Source: Paracidovorax avenae ATCC 19860 (GTDB taxonomy: Bacteria > Pseudomonadota > Gammaproteobacteria > Burkholderiales > Burkholderiaceae_C). From it: a stretch of DNA of 64,000 nt. The notes under the pieces were generated by a model. The model did no database searches. It saw only the letters and a program-made list of their open reading frames with translations, and was not told the origin of the DNA. Positions 54,351 through 63,697 of the stretch are shown here, one piece after another; the first letter of the stretch is position 1, and each line of letters opens with the position of its first letter. Where the stretch lies: contig NC_015138.1 of the NCBI RefSeq assembly GCF_000176855.2, positions 372,001 to 436,000 of the forward strand, given 5' to 3'. The translations under genes and the position numbers were made by a program.

Positions 54351-55820
54351 TCAGCCGGGCAGTACCAGTGTCGCCCGCAGCCCGCGGGCGGTGCTGGCCA
54401 TGTCGAGCCGCCCCCCGTGCAGCGCCATGACCCGTTTCACGATCGCCAGCCCCAGGCCCGAGCCGCTGCGCGTGCCGTCGGGTCGCGCGGTGGTGAAGAA
54501 GCGCTCGCCCAGCCGGGGCAGGGCATAGCCCGGCACGCCCGGTCCTTCGTCCTGCACGGAGGCCGTGGCGCCGTCCAGCACCACGCGCACGGTGCCGCCT
54601 TCGGGCGAGAAGTCGATGGCGTTGTCGATGAGGTTGCCCAGGGCCAGGGTGATGAGTTCTGCCTCCCATGGGCCGCTTCCTCCGTCCCCTTCCAGCTGCA
54701 GGCGCACCCTGCGTTGGGAGGCCCGCGCCTCGCACTGGTGCAGGGCCGCCTCGGCGCAATCGCGCAGTGGCACCGGTGCGGCGCCGGCCTCGGCGTGCTG
54801 GCGCTGCTCCAGCTTGCTCAGCTCCAGCAGCCGGTCGATGAGGCGCTGCAGGCGCTCGCTCTGGTCCACCACCTGGGCCGCGAACTGCCGGCGGTCATCC
54901 CCGGGCAGATCGTCCTGCAGCAGCTCTCCCGCGCCGCGGATGGCGGCCACGGGGCTCTTGAGTTCGTGGGTCAGGGCACGAACGTAGCCTTCGATGTAGT
55001 CGCGGCCTGCGAGGCGTTCGCGCATGTGGTCCATGGCGCGCGCGAGATCGCCGAGTTCACCGGGCACCCGCGGCACGGCGGGCGGTGGCCCGCCCCCGTC
55101 GCCCGGTGCCTGCACGCTGAGGGCATAGTCGCGCAGGCGGCGCACATGCCACACGGTCCACACCGTGACGGCCACACCCACGGCCGCGGAGAGCGCGAGC
55201 AGCAGCAATCCGCCCTGCAGCACCTTGCGTTCGGCGCGGTCGATGAATCGCTGCACCGTGCGCGTCGGCTTGGCGACGGTGAGCACGCCGCCGATCCGCC
55301 GTTCGCTGCCAGGGGCGCCATCGATCCAGATCGGCGCGGCCACATACATCACGCCGCTGGTGTCGTCGGTCTGCACGTCGCGCGTGGCGCGGGCGCCGTA
55401 CTCACCGCGCAGCGTGCGGGCCACGTCGCGCCACTGCGAATAGTCGTCGCCCACGGCGCGCCGCTCGGTATCGAAGACCACGCGCCCGCGGGCATCCGTC
55501 ACGTAGATGCGGAAATCCAGCGTCTGCTTGGACAGCCCCCAGATGGAGGCATCGACCGGCCGGCTCGCGTAGCGCCGCACGTGGCGCGCGAAATCGCTCT
55601 CCGGCGCGCCGGATGCGCCCTGCGCGCCCGCCGCCAGGCGCCCGCTCGCGAGATCGTCGCTCGCCAGCTCCGCCAGCAGGTTGGCGGTATCCACCATCAT
55701 GTCCTCCATCACCTCCCTCACGCTGGGCTTGATCTCGGCCGTGAACACCCGCAGCACGAAGAACGCCGCGATGCCGTTGATGAGGAAGAACGCGAAAAGC
55801 AGCCGCAATCCGAGGCGCAT
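54351..55820 (-). CDS. creC: two-component sensor kinase CreC
   Basis: This 489-residue histidine kinase starts MRLGLRLLFAFFLINGIAAF, a typical CreC beginning. A periplasmic sensing part (SDFARHVRRYASRPVDASIW) is followed by a second helix (LLLLALSAAVGVAVTVWTVW), HAMP (LRDYALSVQ region), the H-box ALTHELKSPVAAIRGAGELL (His in THELKSP), N-box LGNLIDNAIDFSPEGG, and G-boxes VQDEGPGVPGYALPRLGERF. It signals to CreB. It lies 56 bases downstream of creB. Confidence 0.95.
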   Translation of the reverse strand: MRLGLRLLFAFFLINGIAAFFVLRVFTAEIKPSVREVMEDMMVDTANLLAELASDDLASGRLAAGAQGASGAPESDFARHVRRYASRPVDASIWGLSKQTLDFRIYVTDARGRVVFDTERRAVGDDYSQWRDVARTLRGEYGARATRDVQTDDTSGVMYVAAPIWIDGAPGSERRIGGVLTVAKPTRTVQRFIDRAERKVLQGGLLLLALSAAVGVAVTVWTVWHVRRLRDYALSVQAPGDGGGPPPAVPRVPGELGDLARAMDHMRERLAGRDYIEGYVRALTHELKSPVAAIRGAGELLQDDLPGDDRRQFAAQVVDQSERLQRLIDRLLELSKLEQRQHAEAGAAPVPLRDCAEAALHQCEARASQRRVRLQLEGDGGSGPWEAELITLALGNLIDNAIDFSPEGGTVRVVLDGATASVQDEGPGVPGYALPRLGERFFTTARPDGTRSGSGLGLAIVKRVMALHGGRLDMASTARGLRATLVLPG

Positions 55821-55876
55821 GGGTCAATTTCCTTGCCAGCGGAAGGGGGGTGGCGCGACGCGCATCACGGGGAGCT

Positions 55877-56560
55877 TCATACCTCTAGTGAATAGCCCAT
55901 GCCCCGGTGGGTGTGGATGTACTCGCGCGACGGGTCGGCCTCGCGCAGCTTGGCGCGCAGGGTCTTGATGTGCGTGTCCACGGTGCGGTCGGTGCTCTCG
56001 CTGTCGCCGCCCCAGGCACCTGCCAGCAGGGCATCGCGCGTGTGGATGCGGCCCGCACCCGCGAGCAGCTGGGACAGCAGGCGGTATTCCCGGCGCGTGA
56101 GCGCCAGCGGGCGCCCGTGCAGGTGCATGCGCTGGCCGGCGGCGTCGTCATGGAAGGGGCCGGCCGCCGCGGGGGGCGATGCCGCCGCGGGCACGGCGGC
56201 GCGGCGCAGCAGGGCCCTGGCCCGCGCGGCCAGTTCGCGCGGGCTGAAGGGCTTGGGCAGGTAGTCGTCGGCGCCGAGCTCCAGTCCCAGCACGCGGTCG
56301 ATCTCCTCCCCGTGGGCGCTGAGCATGAGCACGGGCAGGACGCTGCCCTGTTGCCGCAGTTCGCGCAGCAGATCGAGGCCGCTGCCGTCCGGCAGGCCCA
56401 CGTCCAGCACCAGCAGGTCGAAGCGGTGGGCGCGCAGCAGGCCGCGGGCATCGCCCAGCAGCAGGCTGTGGCTCACGGCCAGGCCGTCGCGTTCCAGGGC
56501 GTAGGCCACGGTGCGCGCGATGGCCGGGTCGTCCTCCACGAGCAGCAGGCGGGCCGCCAT
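55877..56560 (-). CDS. creB: two-component response regulator CreB
   Basis: This 227-residue OmpR-family regulator has a receiver LLLVEDDPAIARTVAYALER, acceptor Asp in LLVLDVGLPDGSGL, conserved Lys in DYLPKPFSPREL, and a winged helix (LTRREYRLLSQLLAGAGRIH to YIHTHRGMGYSLEV). The start at 56560 leaves only two bases to the marC stop, so it is in the same transcript as marC and the SDR gene. It should bind the cre-tag before creD. Confidence 0.95.
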   Translation of the reverse strand: MAARLLLVEDDPAIARTVAYALERDGLAVSHSLLLGDARGLLRAHRFDLLVLDVGLPDGSGLDLLRELRQQGSVLPVLMLSAHGEEIDRVLGLELGADDYLPKPFSPRELAARARALLRRAAVPAAASPPAAAGPFHDDAAGQRMHLHGRPLALTRREYRLLSQLLAGAGRIHTRDALLAGAWGGDSESTDRTVDTHIKTLRAKLREADPSREYIHTHRGMGYSLEV

Positions 56561-56562
56561 GG

Positions 56563-57198
56563 TCAGCGCGCCACCAGCACGGGGAAGAGCTTGCCCAGCC
56601 CGTCGGCCATCACCTCGACCGCCAGAGCCGCCAGAATCAGGCCCATGAGCCGCGTCATCACGTTGATGCCCGTCTTGCCCAGCACGCGCGCGATCGGGTC
56701 GGCGAGCGCGAAGCACACCGCCGTGGCCAGGGCGATGACCACGCCGTAGCCCACCAGTGCCAGGTGCTGCCAGAAGGTCTGTGCCCGGTCGGCGTAGATC
56801 ACTACCGTGGACATGCTCGCCGGCCCGGTGAGCAGCGGGATCGTGAGCGGCACCACGGCGATGCTGTCGCCCTGGGCGGCCTTCTCGGCGCCTTCCTCCA
56901 GCTCGTGCGTGTGCGGTTTCGCTTCCGCGGGCTGGGCATTGAGCATGTTCATCGCGCTGATGAGCAGCAGCATGCCGCCGCCCACCTGGAAGCTCTGCAG
57001 CGAGATGTTGAAGAACTCCAGGATCTGCAGGCCCAGCAGCGCGCAGGCCGCGATGACGCAGAACGCGCTGAAGGCCGCCACCTGGATGGTGCGCTGCCGC
57101 TGCCGCGGCGAGAACCCGTCGGTGTAGTGAATGAAGAAGGGCACGATGGCCAGCGGGTTCACGATGGCCAGCAGGGTGATGAGGGGCTTGAGGTCCAT
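56563..57198 (-). CDS. MarC-family membrane protein
   Basis: This 211-residue MarC/UPF0056-family protein has six helices (ITLLAIVNPLAIVPFFIHYT at the start, ILEFFNISLQSFQVGGGMLL, VVPLTIPLLTGPASMSTVVI). The family has no firmly assigned biochemical role. It is two bases from creB and 18 from the SDR gene, so SDR-marC-creB-creC form one minus-strand unit. Its presence in a cre operon is the interesting part. A cytoplasmic loop is rich in His/Glu (KPHTHELEEGAEK). Confidence 0.9.
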   Translation of the reverse strand: MDLKPLITLLAIVNPLAIVPFFIHYTDGFSPRQRQRTIQVAAFSAFCVIAACALLGLQILEFFNISLQSFQVGGGMLLLISAMNMLNAQPAEAKPHTHELEEGAEKAAQGDSIAVVPLTIPLLTGPASMSTVVIYADRAQTFWQHLALVGYGVVIALATAVCFALADPIARVLGKTGINVMTRLMGLILAALAVEVMADGLGKLFPVLVAR

Positions 57199-57216
57199 GG
57201 GATGTCGGTGTCCGGT

Positions 57217-57966
57217 TCAGCGGCCGCCGGAGACGTCCAGCAGGCTCATGGTGGTGTAGCTCGCGGCGTCCGACAGCAGCCAGACGATGGATTCGGCCAC
57301 CTCTTCCGGCGTGCCTCCCCGGCCCATGGGCACCTGATGGGCGAGGTCGCGCACGCGGTCGGGCAATCCGCCGCTCGCGTGGATCTCGGTATCGATCAGC
57401 CCGGGCCGCACCGCGTTCACGCGGATGCCTTCCGCCGCCACTTCGCGCGCGAGGCCCACCGTGAGCACGTCGATGGCGCCCTTGGCTGCCGCATAGTCCA
57501 CGTACTGGTGGGCGGCACCCAGCCGGGCGGCGGCGCTGGAAACATTGACGATGCTGCCGCCCTGGCCGCCGCGCTGCAGGCCCATGCGCCGCACGGCCTC
57601 GCGCGCGCAGTAAAAGCTGCCCAGGACATTGATGTCGAACATGCGCCGCAGCCGCTCGCCGCTCATCTCGGACACGCGTGCAGGCACGTCCACCACGCCG
57701 GCATTGTTCACCAGGGCCGACAGCCGGCCCCACTGCCTGTCCACCGCCTCGAACAGCGCCACGACCTGCGATTCGTCGGCCACGTCCGCCTGGATGGCCA
57801 CGGCTTCGCCGCCTTCCGCCCGGATGGCATCGACCACGCGCCCGGCCGCGGCGGCGTCGCGCGCATAGTTCACCGCCACGGCCCAGCCGCGCCGCGCGGC
57901 CAGCCGGGCGGTGGCGGCGCCGATGCCCCGGCTGCCTCCCGTCACCAAAACCACTTTTTTGTCCAT
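57217..57966 (-). CDS. SDR-family oxidoreductase
   Basis: This 249-residue classical short-chain dehydrogenase/reductase has the cofactor motif VLVTGGSRGIGAATARLA, NNAGVVDVPARV (NNAG), the active-site Ser in IVNVSSAAARLGAA, and the Tyr-Lys pair YVDYAAAKGAIDVLTVGLA. The Arg in YARDAAA at the end of strand 2 hints at NADPH. Its substrate is unknown. It is the first gene of the SDR-marC-creB-creC unit, divergent from the dienelactone hydrolase gene with 136 bases between the starts. Confidence 0.93.
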   Translation of the reverse strand: MDKKVVLVTGGSRGIGAATARLAARRGWAVAVNYARDAAAAGRVVDAIRAEGGEAVAIQADVADESQVVALFEAVDRQWGRLSALVNNAGVVDVPARVSEMSGERLRRMFDINVLGSFYCAREAVRRMGLQRGGQGGSIVNVSSAAARLGAAHQYVDYAAAKGAIDVLTVGLAREVAAEGIRVNAVRPGLIDTEIHASGGLPDRVRDLAHQVPMGRGGTPEEVAESIVWLLSDAASYTTMSLLDVSGGR

Positions 57967-58102
57967 GGGTGCGTCTCCTGCAAGAATGCCGTGGCGCGAT
58001 TACAGCACTGCCGTGCCCGGCGCGGGCATGCCGCTGCGATCGATTCCGCCGCCCCTCCCCCGGGGGGCGTTCAACCCGTCCAATATCGAAGGAGTGACAA
58101 AC

Positions 58103-58792
58103 ATGGGCAGTTTCGTGGATCTGGCCTCGGCCGATGGTTTCAAGGTGCCGGCCTGGGTGGCGCAGCCCGAAGGCCGTGCGCGCGGCGCCGTGGTGGTCCT
58201 GCAGGAGATCTTCGGCGTCAATTCGCACATCCGCTCCGTGGCCGACCGCTATGCGGCCGCGGGCTACCTCGCGGTGGCGCCTGCCACCTTCGCGCGCGTG
58301 AAGCCCGGCGTGGAGCTGGGCTACACCGACGATGACATGAAGGAAGGTTTCGGCCTGAAGCAGCAGGTGGAGGCGCTGCCCGGCGCGGGCGTGCTGCCCG
58401 ACATCCAGGCCGCCATCGACCACGCGGCGCAGCAGAGCGGCGGCAAGGTCGGTATCGTGGGCTACTGCTGGGGCGGCCTGCTGTCCTGGCGGGCAGCGTG
58501 CGCACTCCGTGGCCTGTCGGCCGCGGCCGTCTATTACGGTGGCGGCATCACGGGCGACCAGGAAGTGGCCCGCACCCCGCGCTGCCCGGTGATCGCACAC
58601 TTCGGCAAGCGCGACCACTACATCCCGCTGGAAGGCGTGGAGGCCTTCCGCAAGGCGCATCCGGAGGTGGAAGCCTACATCTACGAGGCCGACCACGGCT
58701 TCAACTGCGACCAGCGCGGCTCCTACGACGCGCCCTCGGCAGACCTGGCGCGCGAACGCACGCTGGCGTTCTTCGCGAAGCACCTGGGCTGA
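58103..58792 (+). CDS. dienelactone hydrolase-family esterase
   Basis: This 229-residue alpha/beta hydrolase is of the dienelactone hydrolase type. The nucleophile elbow is VGYCWGGLLSWRA with Cys in place of Ser, as in true DLH; the Asp acid is near HFGKRDHYIPLEG and the His is in EADHGFNCDQRGSYDA. Also seen are VVVLQEIFGVNSHIRSVADR at the start. DLH opens dienelactones in chlorocatechol degradation, but no such pathway genes lie here. The ATG at 58103 has GGAG upstream (ggagtgacaaac). Confidence 0.93.
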   Translation: MGSFVDLASADGFKVPAWVAQPEGRARGAVVVLQEIFGVNSHIRSVADRYAAAGYLAVAPATFARVKPGVELGYTDDDMKEGFGLKQQVEALPGAGVLPDIQAAIDHAAQQSGGKVGIVGYCWGGLLSWRAACALRGLSAAAVYYGGGITGDQEVARTPRCPVIAHFGKRDHYIPLEGVEAFRKAHPEVEAYIYEADHGFNCDQRGSYDAPSADLARERTLAFFAKHLG

Positions 58793-59150
58793 GCTGCCGC
58801 CGGAAAAAGCTCTAGAGGCCCGCCCTCCGGCCTTTGAAACCGACGAAGCGTTACCCATCCGAAGGCCGCGGAGCAGGCCAAGCCAGCAGGCGCCGTGGAA
58901 CTGGCTTTGCCAGGCCACAGGCGTCCAGCACCTCGCCAGAGCCGAGGGGCGTTCGTCCCGTCCATGCCCGCGCAGGCGGGCATGGAGCCGCGGTCCTCAC
59001 TCCGCCCTGCCCGCCATGCGCAGCATGGCGAGAGCGGGGGCTGAGTTCTGCGGTTCCAAGCCTGCCTGCGCAGGCTTGGACGTGCACGAAGGGCAGCCGC
59101 CTCTGGAGGCAGCACCGAGCAGCGCAGCCGCTCAGGGGGGTGTTTCCCAG
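58793..59150 (+). repeat. intergenic hairpin array (358 bases, no gene)
   Basis: Between the hydrolase and efflux genes I see no gene but several perfect or near-perfect inverted repeats: 58962-58985 (CCATGCCCGC, loop GCAG), 59012-59030 (CGCCATGC, loop GCA) and 59055-59080 (TCCAAGCCTGC, loop CTGC). The last bases before the efflux stop hold gcctc..gaggc and a Gly/Ser-codon-like run. Similar hairpin clusters are common between genes of Acidovorax and Delftia, from general knowledge. They may be repetitive extragenic elements. The first 70 bases (58793-58860) show nothing. Confidence 0.75.
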
Positions 59151-60719
59151 TCAGTGCGCCCCGGCCGCCGCATCGGCGCTGCCCGCACTGGCGCGCACCG
59201 GGTGGGCCAGCCAGACCAGCGGGATCAGCAGCAGGAACAGCACGGCCGACGCATAGAAGATGTCGTTGGCCGCCAGCATGAAGGCCTGCTGGTTCACCAG
59301 CCGCTCGACCTGCGCGAGCGCCTGCTCTGCCGTCAGACCGCCTGCCTGCAACCCCTGCAGTGTCTGCGTGACGGCCACGCCGCCCTGCTGCAGTCCTTCG
59401 GTGAGCTGCGCATGGTGCAGCGTGGCGCGCCGCTCCCACAGCGTGGTCGAGACCGAGGTGCCGATCGCGCCGGCCGTGATCCGCATGAAGTTCGACAGCC
59501 CCGAGGCCGAAGGGATGCGCGCCGGAGCGATCTCCGACAGCGTGAGCGTCACCAGCGGGATGAAGAAGAACGCCATGGCGATGCCCTGGATGATGGTGGG
59601 CACCATGATGGTCGCCAGGTCCGCCTGCGTGTTGAACCGCGAGCGCATCCACAGCACCAGCGCGAACACCAGGAAGGCGAAGGTCGCGAAGCGGCGCGGG
59701 TCCACCTTGGCGATGTTCTTGCCCACCACCGGCGACAGCACCAGCGCCAGCAGGCCCACGGGTGCCATCACCATGCCCGCCTGCGTGGCCGTGTAGCCCA
59801 TGTACTGCTGCAGCCAGAGCGGCAGCAGCACCACGTTGCCGAAGAACAGGCCGTAGCCCACCGAGGTAGCCAGCGCGCCGGCCCAGAAGTTGCGGATCTT
59901 GAAGAGCGACAGGTCCACCACCGGATGCTCCTCGCCGCGCTCCCAGACCATGAAGGTGATGAAGCCCACCACGGCCACCACACAGCAGGCCACCACCCAG
60001 GGCGAGGCGAACCAGTCATGCTCCTTGCCGATGTCCAGCATCACCTGCATCGCCGCCACCCAGATGACGAGCAGGGCCAGGCCGACGGAGTCGATCGGCA
60101 GCGCGCGCCGCTCGGACTCGCGCTTGTGGAAGATGCCCCAGGTCACGAGCACCGCCACGATGCCCACCGGCACGTTGATGTAGAAGATCCACGGCCAGGT
60201 CATGTTGTCCGTGATCCAGCCGCCCAGCAGCGGCCCCATGACCGGCGCGATGAGCGTGGTCATCGACCACATCGCCATGGCCAGCCCGGCCAGCGCCTTG
60301 GGGTAGCTGGAGAGCAGCAGCGACTGCGACAGCGGGATCATCGGCCCGGCCACGAAGCCCTGCAGCGCGCGGAAGGCGATGAGCGTGGCCATGTTGGGCG
60401 CCAGCCCGCACAGCAGCGATGCGATGACGAAGAGCGTCACGCTGGCCACGAACAGGCGCACCTGCCCGAAGCGCTGCGACAGCCAGCCGGTGAGCGGCAC
60501 CGCGATGGCGTTGGCCACCGCGAAGCTGGTGATGACCCAGGTTCCCTGCGTGGGGCTCACGCCCAGGTCGCCCGCGATGGCGGGCAGCGACACGTTGGCG
60601 ATCGACGTGTCCAGCACGTTCATGAACGTGGCCGCCGAGAGGGCCAGCGTGCCCCACATGCGCGCGCTGCCTTCGAGCGGCGGCGGCGCCAGGGGCGGAG
60701 TGTGGGAAGGAGAGGACAT
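59151..60719 (-). CDS. DHA2-family drug efflux permease (EmrB-like)
   Basis: This 522-residue, 14-helix MFS exporter of the DHA2/EmrB group opens with LALSAATFMNVLDTSIANVS (the D-T-S/N-I-V-N-V start of EmrB) and has GWLSQRFGQVRLFVASVTLF (motif A), TGTWVITSFAVANAIAVPLT, and motif C-like NAGAVGTSVSTTLW. It forms a tripartite pump with the upstream EmrA-like adaptor and the outer-membrane factor. It is the last gene of the marR-OMF-emrA-emrB unit. Substrates are unknown, hydrophobic drugs or acids being usual. Confidence 0.93.
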   Translation of the reverse strand: MSSPSHTPPLAPPPLEGSARMWGTLALSAATFMNVLDTSIANVSLPAIAGDLGVSPTQGTWVITSFAVANAIAVPLTGWLSQRFGQVRLFVASVTLFVIASLLCGLAPNMATLIAFRALQGFVAGPMIPLSQSLLLSSYPKALAGLAMAMWSMTTLIAPVMGPLLGGWITDNMTWPWIFYINVPVGIVAVLVTWGIFHKRESERRALPIDSVGLALLVIWVAAMQVMLDIGKEHDWFASPWVVACCVVAVVGFITFMVWERGEEHPVVDLSLFKIRNFWAGALATSVGYGLFFGNVVLLPLWLQQYMGYTATQAGMVMAPVGLLALVLSPVVGKNIAKVDPRRFATFAFLVFALVLWMRSRFNTQADLATIMVPTIIQGIAMAFFFIPLVTLTLSEIAPARIPSASGLSNFMRITAGAIGTSVSTTLWERRATLHHAQLTEGLQQGGVAVTQTLQGLQAGGLTAEQALAQVERLVNQQAFMLAANDIFYASAVLFLLLIPLVWLAHPVRASAGSADAAAGAH

Positions 60720-60751
60720 GGAGGCTCCGAAAGGGGAGGGCGCCGCCGCGG

Positions 60752-62014
60752 TCAGTGGGCCTGCGTCCGGCCGGTGGCGCGGGCGGCCGGTCCTGCATTG
60801 GCTGCGATGATGCGGGCCACTTCTTCGTCGGCACCCTTGTCGAGGCCGGCATACACGGCCGTCTGCGCCACTGCCTCGGCACGCGGCGCATCCGCCAGCA
60901 GTGCGCCTGCGCGGTCCTGGGTGTTGACCGTAACGTCCATGGACAGGCCCACGCGCAGCGGATGGTCCTTGAGCTGCTCGGCGTCCAGGGCGATGCGCAC
61001 GGGCACGCGCTGCACCACCTTGATCCAGTTGCCGGTGGCGTTCTGCGCGGGCAGCAGTGCGAACGCCGCGCCCGTGCCCACGCCCAGCCCGACGACCTTG
61101 CCCGTGTATTCCACCTTGCTGCCGTAGAGGTCCGCCGTGAGCGTGGCGGACTGGCCCAGGCGCAGGTTGCGCAGCTGGTTTTCCTTGAAGTTCGCGTCCA
61201 CCCAGACGTGGCTGAGCGGCACGATGGTCATGAGCGGAGCGCCGGGCGCCACGCGCTGGCCGAGCTGCACCGTGCGCTTGGCGACATAGCCGTCCACCGG
61301 AGCGGGCAGGGCCGTGCGGCGCTCGGCAAGATAGGCTTCGCGCACCTTCGCTGCAGCGGCGAGCACGTTGGGGTTTTCCTGCACCGGCACGCCCTGGGTG
61401 AGCGACTGGTTGCTGGTCAGCTGTTCACGTGCGGCTTCGACGCCGGCCTGCGCGGCGGCCAGGGCCGAACGGGCCGCGTCCACCTGGTTTTGCGCGTGCT
61501 GCAGCTCCTCCTTGGAGACGGCGCCGTTGCCCGAGAGGGACTGCCGGCGCTTCAGGTCTTCCTGGGCGCGTGCCACGTCCGACCTTGCCTTGGTGACCTC
61601 GGCCTGGCGCAGCGTGATCTGCGCGTTCAGCGAGCCGTTGTTCACGTACACGGTGCGCGCCTGCCGCACGGCCTGGGCCAGGCCCGCCTCGGCCTGCGCC
61701 AGCGCCACGCGGGCATCGGCCGGGTCCAGCTGCACCAGCGGTGCGCCGGCCTTCACGAAGTCGGTGTCGTCGGCCATGATGGACATGACCGTGCCGCCCG
61801 TCTGCGGCGTGATCTGGATGACGTTGCCCTGTACGTAGGCGTTGTCGGTGCTCTCGTAGTGGCTCAGGACGAGCCAGTCGTACAGGCCCCACCCCGCGCC
61901 GGCCACGACGACCACGGCGGCGAGGGCCACGAGGGTCTTGCGGCGGCGGGCCTTGGCGTCCTGTGCGTTTGCCGGGGCGTTGGAGGGGGCGGAAGCGTTC
62001 TGGGGTGCGTTCAT
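60752..62014 (-). CDS. EmrA/HlyD-family membrane-fusion adaptor
   Basis: This 420-residue periplasmic adaptor has one N-terminal helix (TLVALAAVVVVAGAGWGLYD), the first biotinyl-lipoyl half (YESTDNAYVQGNVIQITPQT), a long alpha-hairpin (residues 110-215, with QAEVTKARSDVARAQEDLKR), the second lipoyl half (VDGYVAKRTVQLGQRVAPGA) and a beta-barrel end. It joins inner EmrB to the outer-membrane factor. It lies 32 bases ahead of the pump gene and 75 after the outer-membrane factor gene. The start at 62014 avoids an upstream poorly conserved extension. Confidence 0.94.
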   Translation of the reverse strand: MNAPQNASAPSNAPANAQDAKARRRKTLVALAAVVVVAGAGWGLYDWLVLSHYESTDNAYVQGNVIQITPQTGGTVMSIMADDTDFVKAGAPLVQLDPADARVALAQAEAGLAQAVRQARTVYVNNGSLNAQITLRQAEVTKARSDVARAQEDLKRRQSLSGNGAVSKEELQHAQNQVDAARSALAAAQAGVEAAREQLTSNQSLTQGVPVQENPNVLAAAAKVREAYLAERRTALPAPVDGYVAKRTVQLGQRVAPGAPLMTIVPLSHVWVDANFKENQLRNLRLGQSATLTADLYGSKVEYTGKVVGLGVGTGAAFALLPAQNATGNWIKVVQRVPVRIALDAEQLKDHPLRVGLSMDVTVNTQDRAGALLADAPRAEAVAQTAVYAGLDKGADEEVARIIAANAGPAARATGRTQAH

Positions 62015-62089
62015 GGTGATGTCTCCCCGCGGGACGGCCATCGTCCGCGCGGCAAGGGAAAAAGGAGGCGGATAAAGGGAGCGGAAAGG

Positions 62090-63661
62090 TCAGTGCGCGG
62101 AGCCGGATGCGCCGGGTGCCTGCGTGCCCGCTGCCAGGATGGGGGCCTGCGCGGCATAGCCACCCCCCAGTGCGCGCGCCAGGCGGGCCTGGTTGTCCAG
62201 GCGGCGGGCCGCAAGATCCACGGCCTGGCGGCGCTGCTGCAGCACGCTGGTCTCGGCGGTGAGCACGTTCAGGTAGTTGCCCAGGCCGGCCCGGTAGCGC
62301 TGCTGGGCGATGGCGTAGGCGCTCTCGGCGGAGGCCTGCGCTTCGCGCTGCTCGGCCGCCTGCTGGTCGATGGAGCGTGCCGAGGCGATCTGGTCGGCCG
62401 CTTCATGCAGCGCATCCAGCAGGGTGGCGTTGTAGCTCTCGACGGCGGCATCCACGTCGGCGGCCTTGCCGCGCAGGTTGGCGCGCAGCCGGCCCGCCTC
62501 GAAGATCGGCAGCCGGATGGCCGGGCCCACGCCCCATTCCCGGCTGCCGCCCTTGACGAAGTTGTCCAGCCCCAGCGAGGCCAGGCCCACGAAGGCCGTG
62601 AGGCTCACGTTGGGATAGAACTGCGCCTTCGCCACGGCCACGTCCTGCGTTGCGGCTTCCACGCGCCAGCGCGCGGCGGCGATGTCCGCACGCCGGCCCA
62701 GCAGGTCCGCGGGCAGCGCGGCGGGCAGGGCGATGGCATGCAGGGACGTCAGCGGCGGCGGCACCAGGGCCTGCGCCGCTCCGGGTTGCCCCACCAGTGC
62801 GTCCAGCGCATTGCGCGCCATGGCCGCCTGCTCGCGCAGCGCCTCGATCTGCTGGCGCGCCTCGGGCAGGCTGCCTTCGCTCTGGCGCTCTTCCAGCCGC
62901 GTGTCCAGGCCGGCCGCCACGCGGTCGCGCACCAGCGACAGGGTCTGGGTGCGTTGCTCCAGGGTGCGCTGTGCCACGCCGAGCTGGTCCTGCACCCGTG
63001 CGAGTTCCACGTACTGCCGCACCACGTTGGACGCCAACAGCACCCGCGCGGCCTGCGCGTCGGCGATGGCTGCATTGGCGCTGCCCACCGCGGCGTCGAT
63101 GGCCGCGCGGTTCTTGCCGAAGAAGTCCAGCTCCCAGCTGCCCGTGAGGCGGCCCGTGGCGCTGTTTTCCGTGCTGCCGCCCAGCGGAGGCGGATAGATG
63201 GAATTGGCGCTGTAGCGCTGCCGGTTGGCGTCCAGGCTGCCATTGACCTGTGGGCGGTCTGCAGCGCGCGTGGCTTCCGTGAAGGCCTGTGCCCGGGCGA
63301 TGCGCGCTTCGGCGAGCTTCAGGTTGGGGCTCCGGGACAGGGCCTGGTCGATGAGTGCATCCAGCTGCGCATCGCCGAAGCCGCGCCACCAGTCGGATGC
63401 CACGGCCGGATCGGCGAAGGCCCGTGCGGCATCCGCCGTGCCCTGGGCCTGTGCAGCAAGGCCCAGCGAGGCTGCGTCGCGCATCCGGGCCTGGGGGGCG
63501 ATGCCGGACATGTCCGCGCAGGCCGTCAGCCCCAGCAGCGCGAAGGCCAGGGTGCCGACGTACAGCGCCACCGCCTGCCAGCGAGGCCCTGCGGCGTCTC
63601 CGGCCGGTTGCACGTGCGGCATCGTCGCCGCGGGGGTGGAGGGAGCCAGGAGGTTTTTCAT
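62090..63661 (-). CDS. outer-membrane efflux lipoprotein (NodT/OprM-like)
   Basis: This 523-residue OMF-family channel opens with a signal that ends in the lipobox LLGLTAC (Cys 48). Two OEP repeats follow: SRSPNLKLAEARIARAQAFT onward and LPADLLGRRADIAAARWRVE, the (R/G)RPDI-type block typical of NodT. It forms a trimeric outer-membrane tunnel. The long stretch before the lipobox (about 47 residues, MKNLLAPSTPAATMPHVQP) is unusual for a lipoprotein, and a later start may be the real one. It is co-directional with emrA. Confidence 0.92.
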   Translation of the reverse strand: MKNLLAPSTPAATMPHVQPAGDAAGPRWQAVALYVGTLAFALLGLTACADMSGIAPQARMRDAASLGLAAQAQGTADAARAFADPAVASDWWRGFGDAQLDALIDQALSRSPNLKLAEARIARAQAFTEATRAADRPQVNGSLDANRQRYSANSIYPPPLGGSTENSATGRLTGSWELDFFGKNRAAIDAAVGSANAAIADAQAARVLLASNVVRQYVELARVQDQLGVAQRTLEQRTQTLSLVRDRVAAGLDTRLEERQSEGSLPEARQQIEALREQAAMARNALDALVGQPGAAQALVPPPLTSLHAIALPAALPADLLGRRADIAAARWRVEAATQDVAVAKAQFYPNVSLTAFVGLASLGLDNFVKGGSREWGVGPAIRLPIFEAGRLRANLRGKAADVDAAVESYNATLLDALHEAADQIASARSIDQQAAEQREAQASAESAYAIAQQRYRAGLGNYLNVLTAETSVLQQRRQAVDLAARRLDNQARLARALGGGYAAQAPILAAGTQAPGASGSAH

Positions 63662-63697
63662 GTTGTGTCGTGCTCTCGGGAAAAGGGGCGGGACGGC

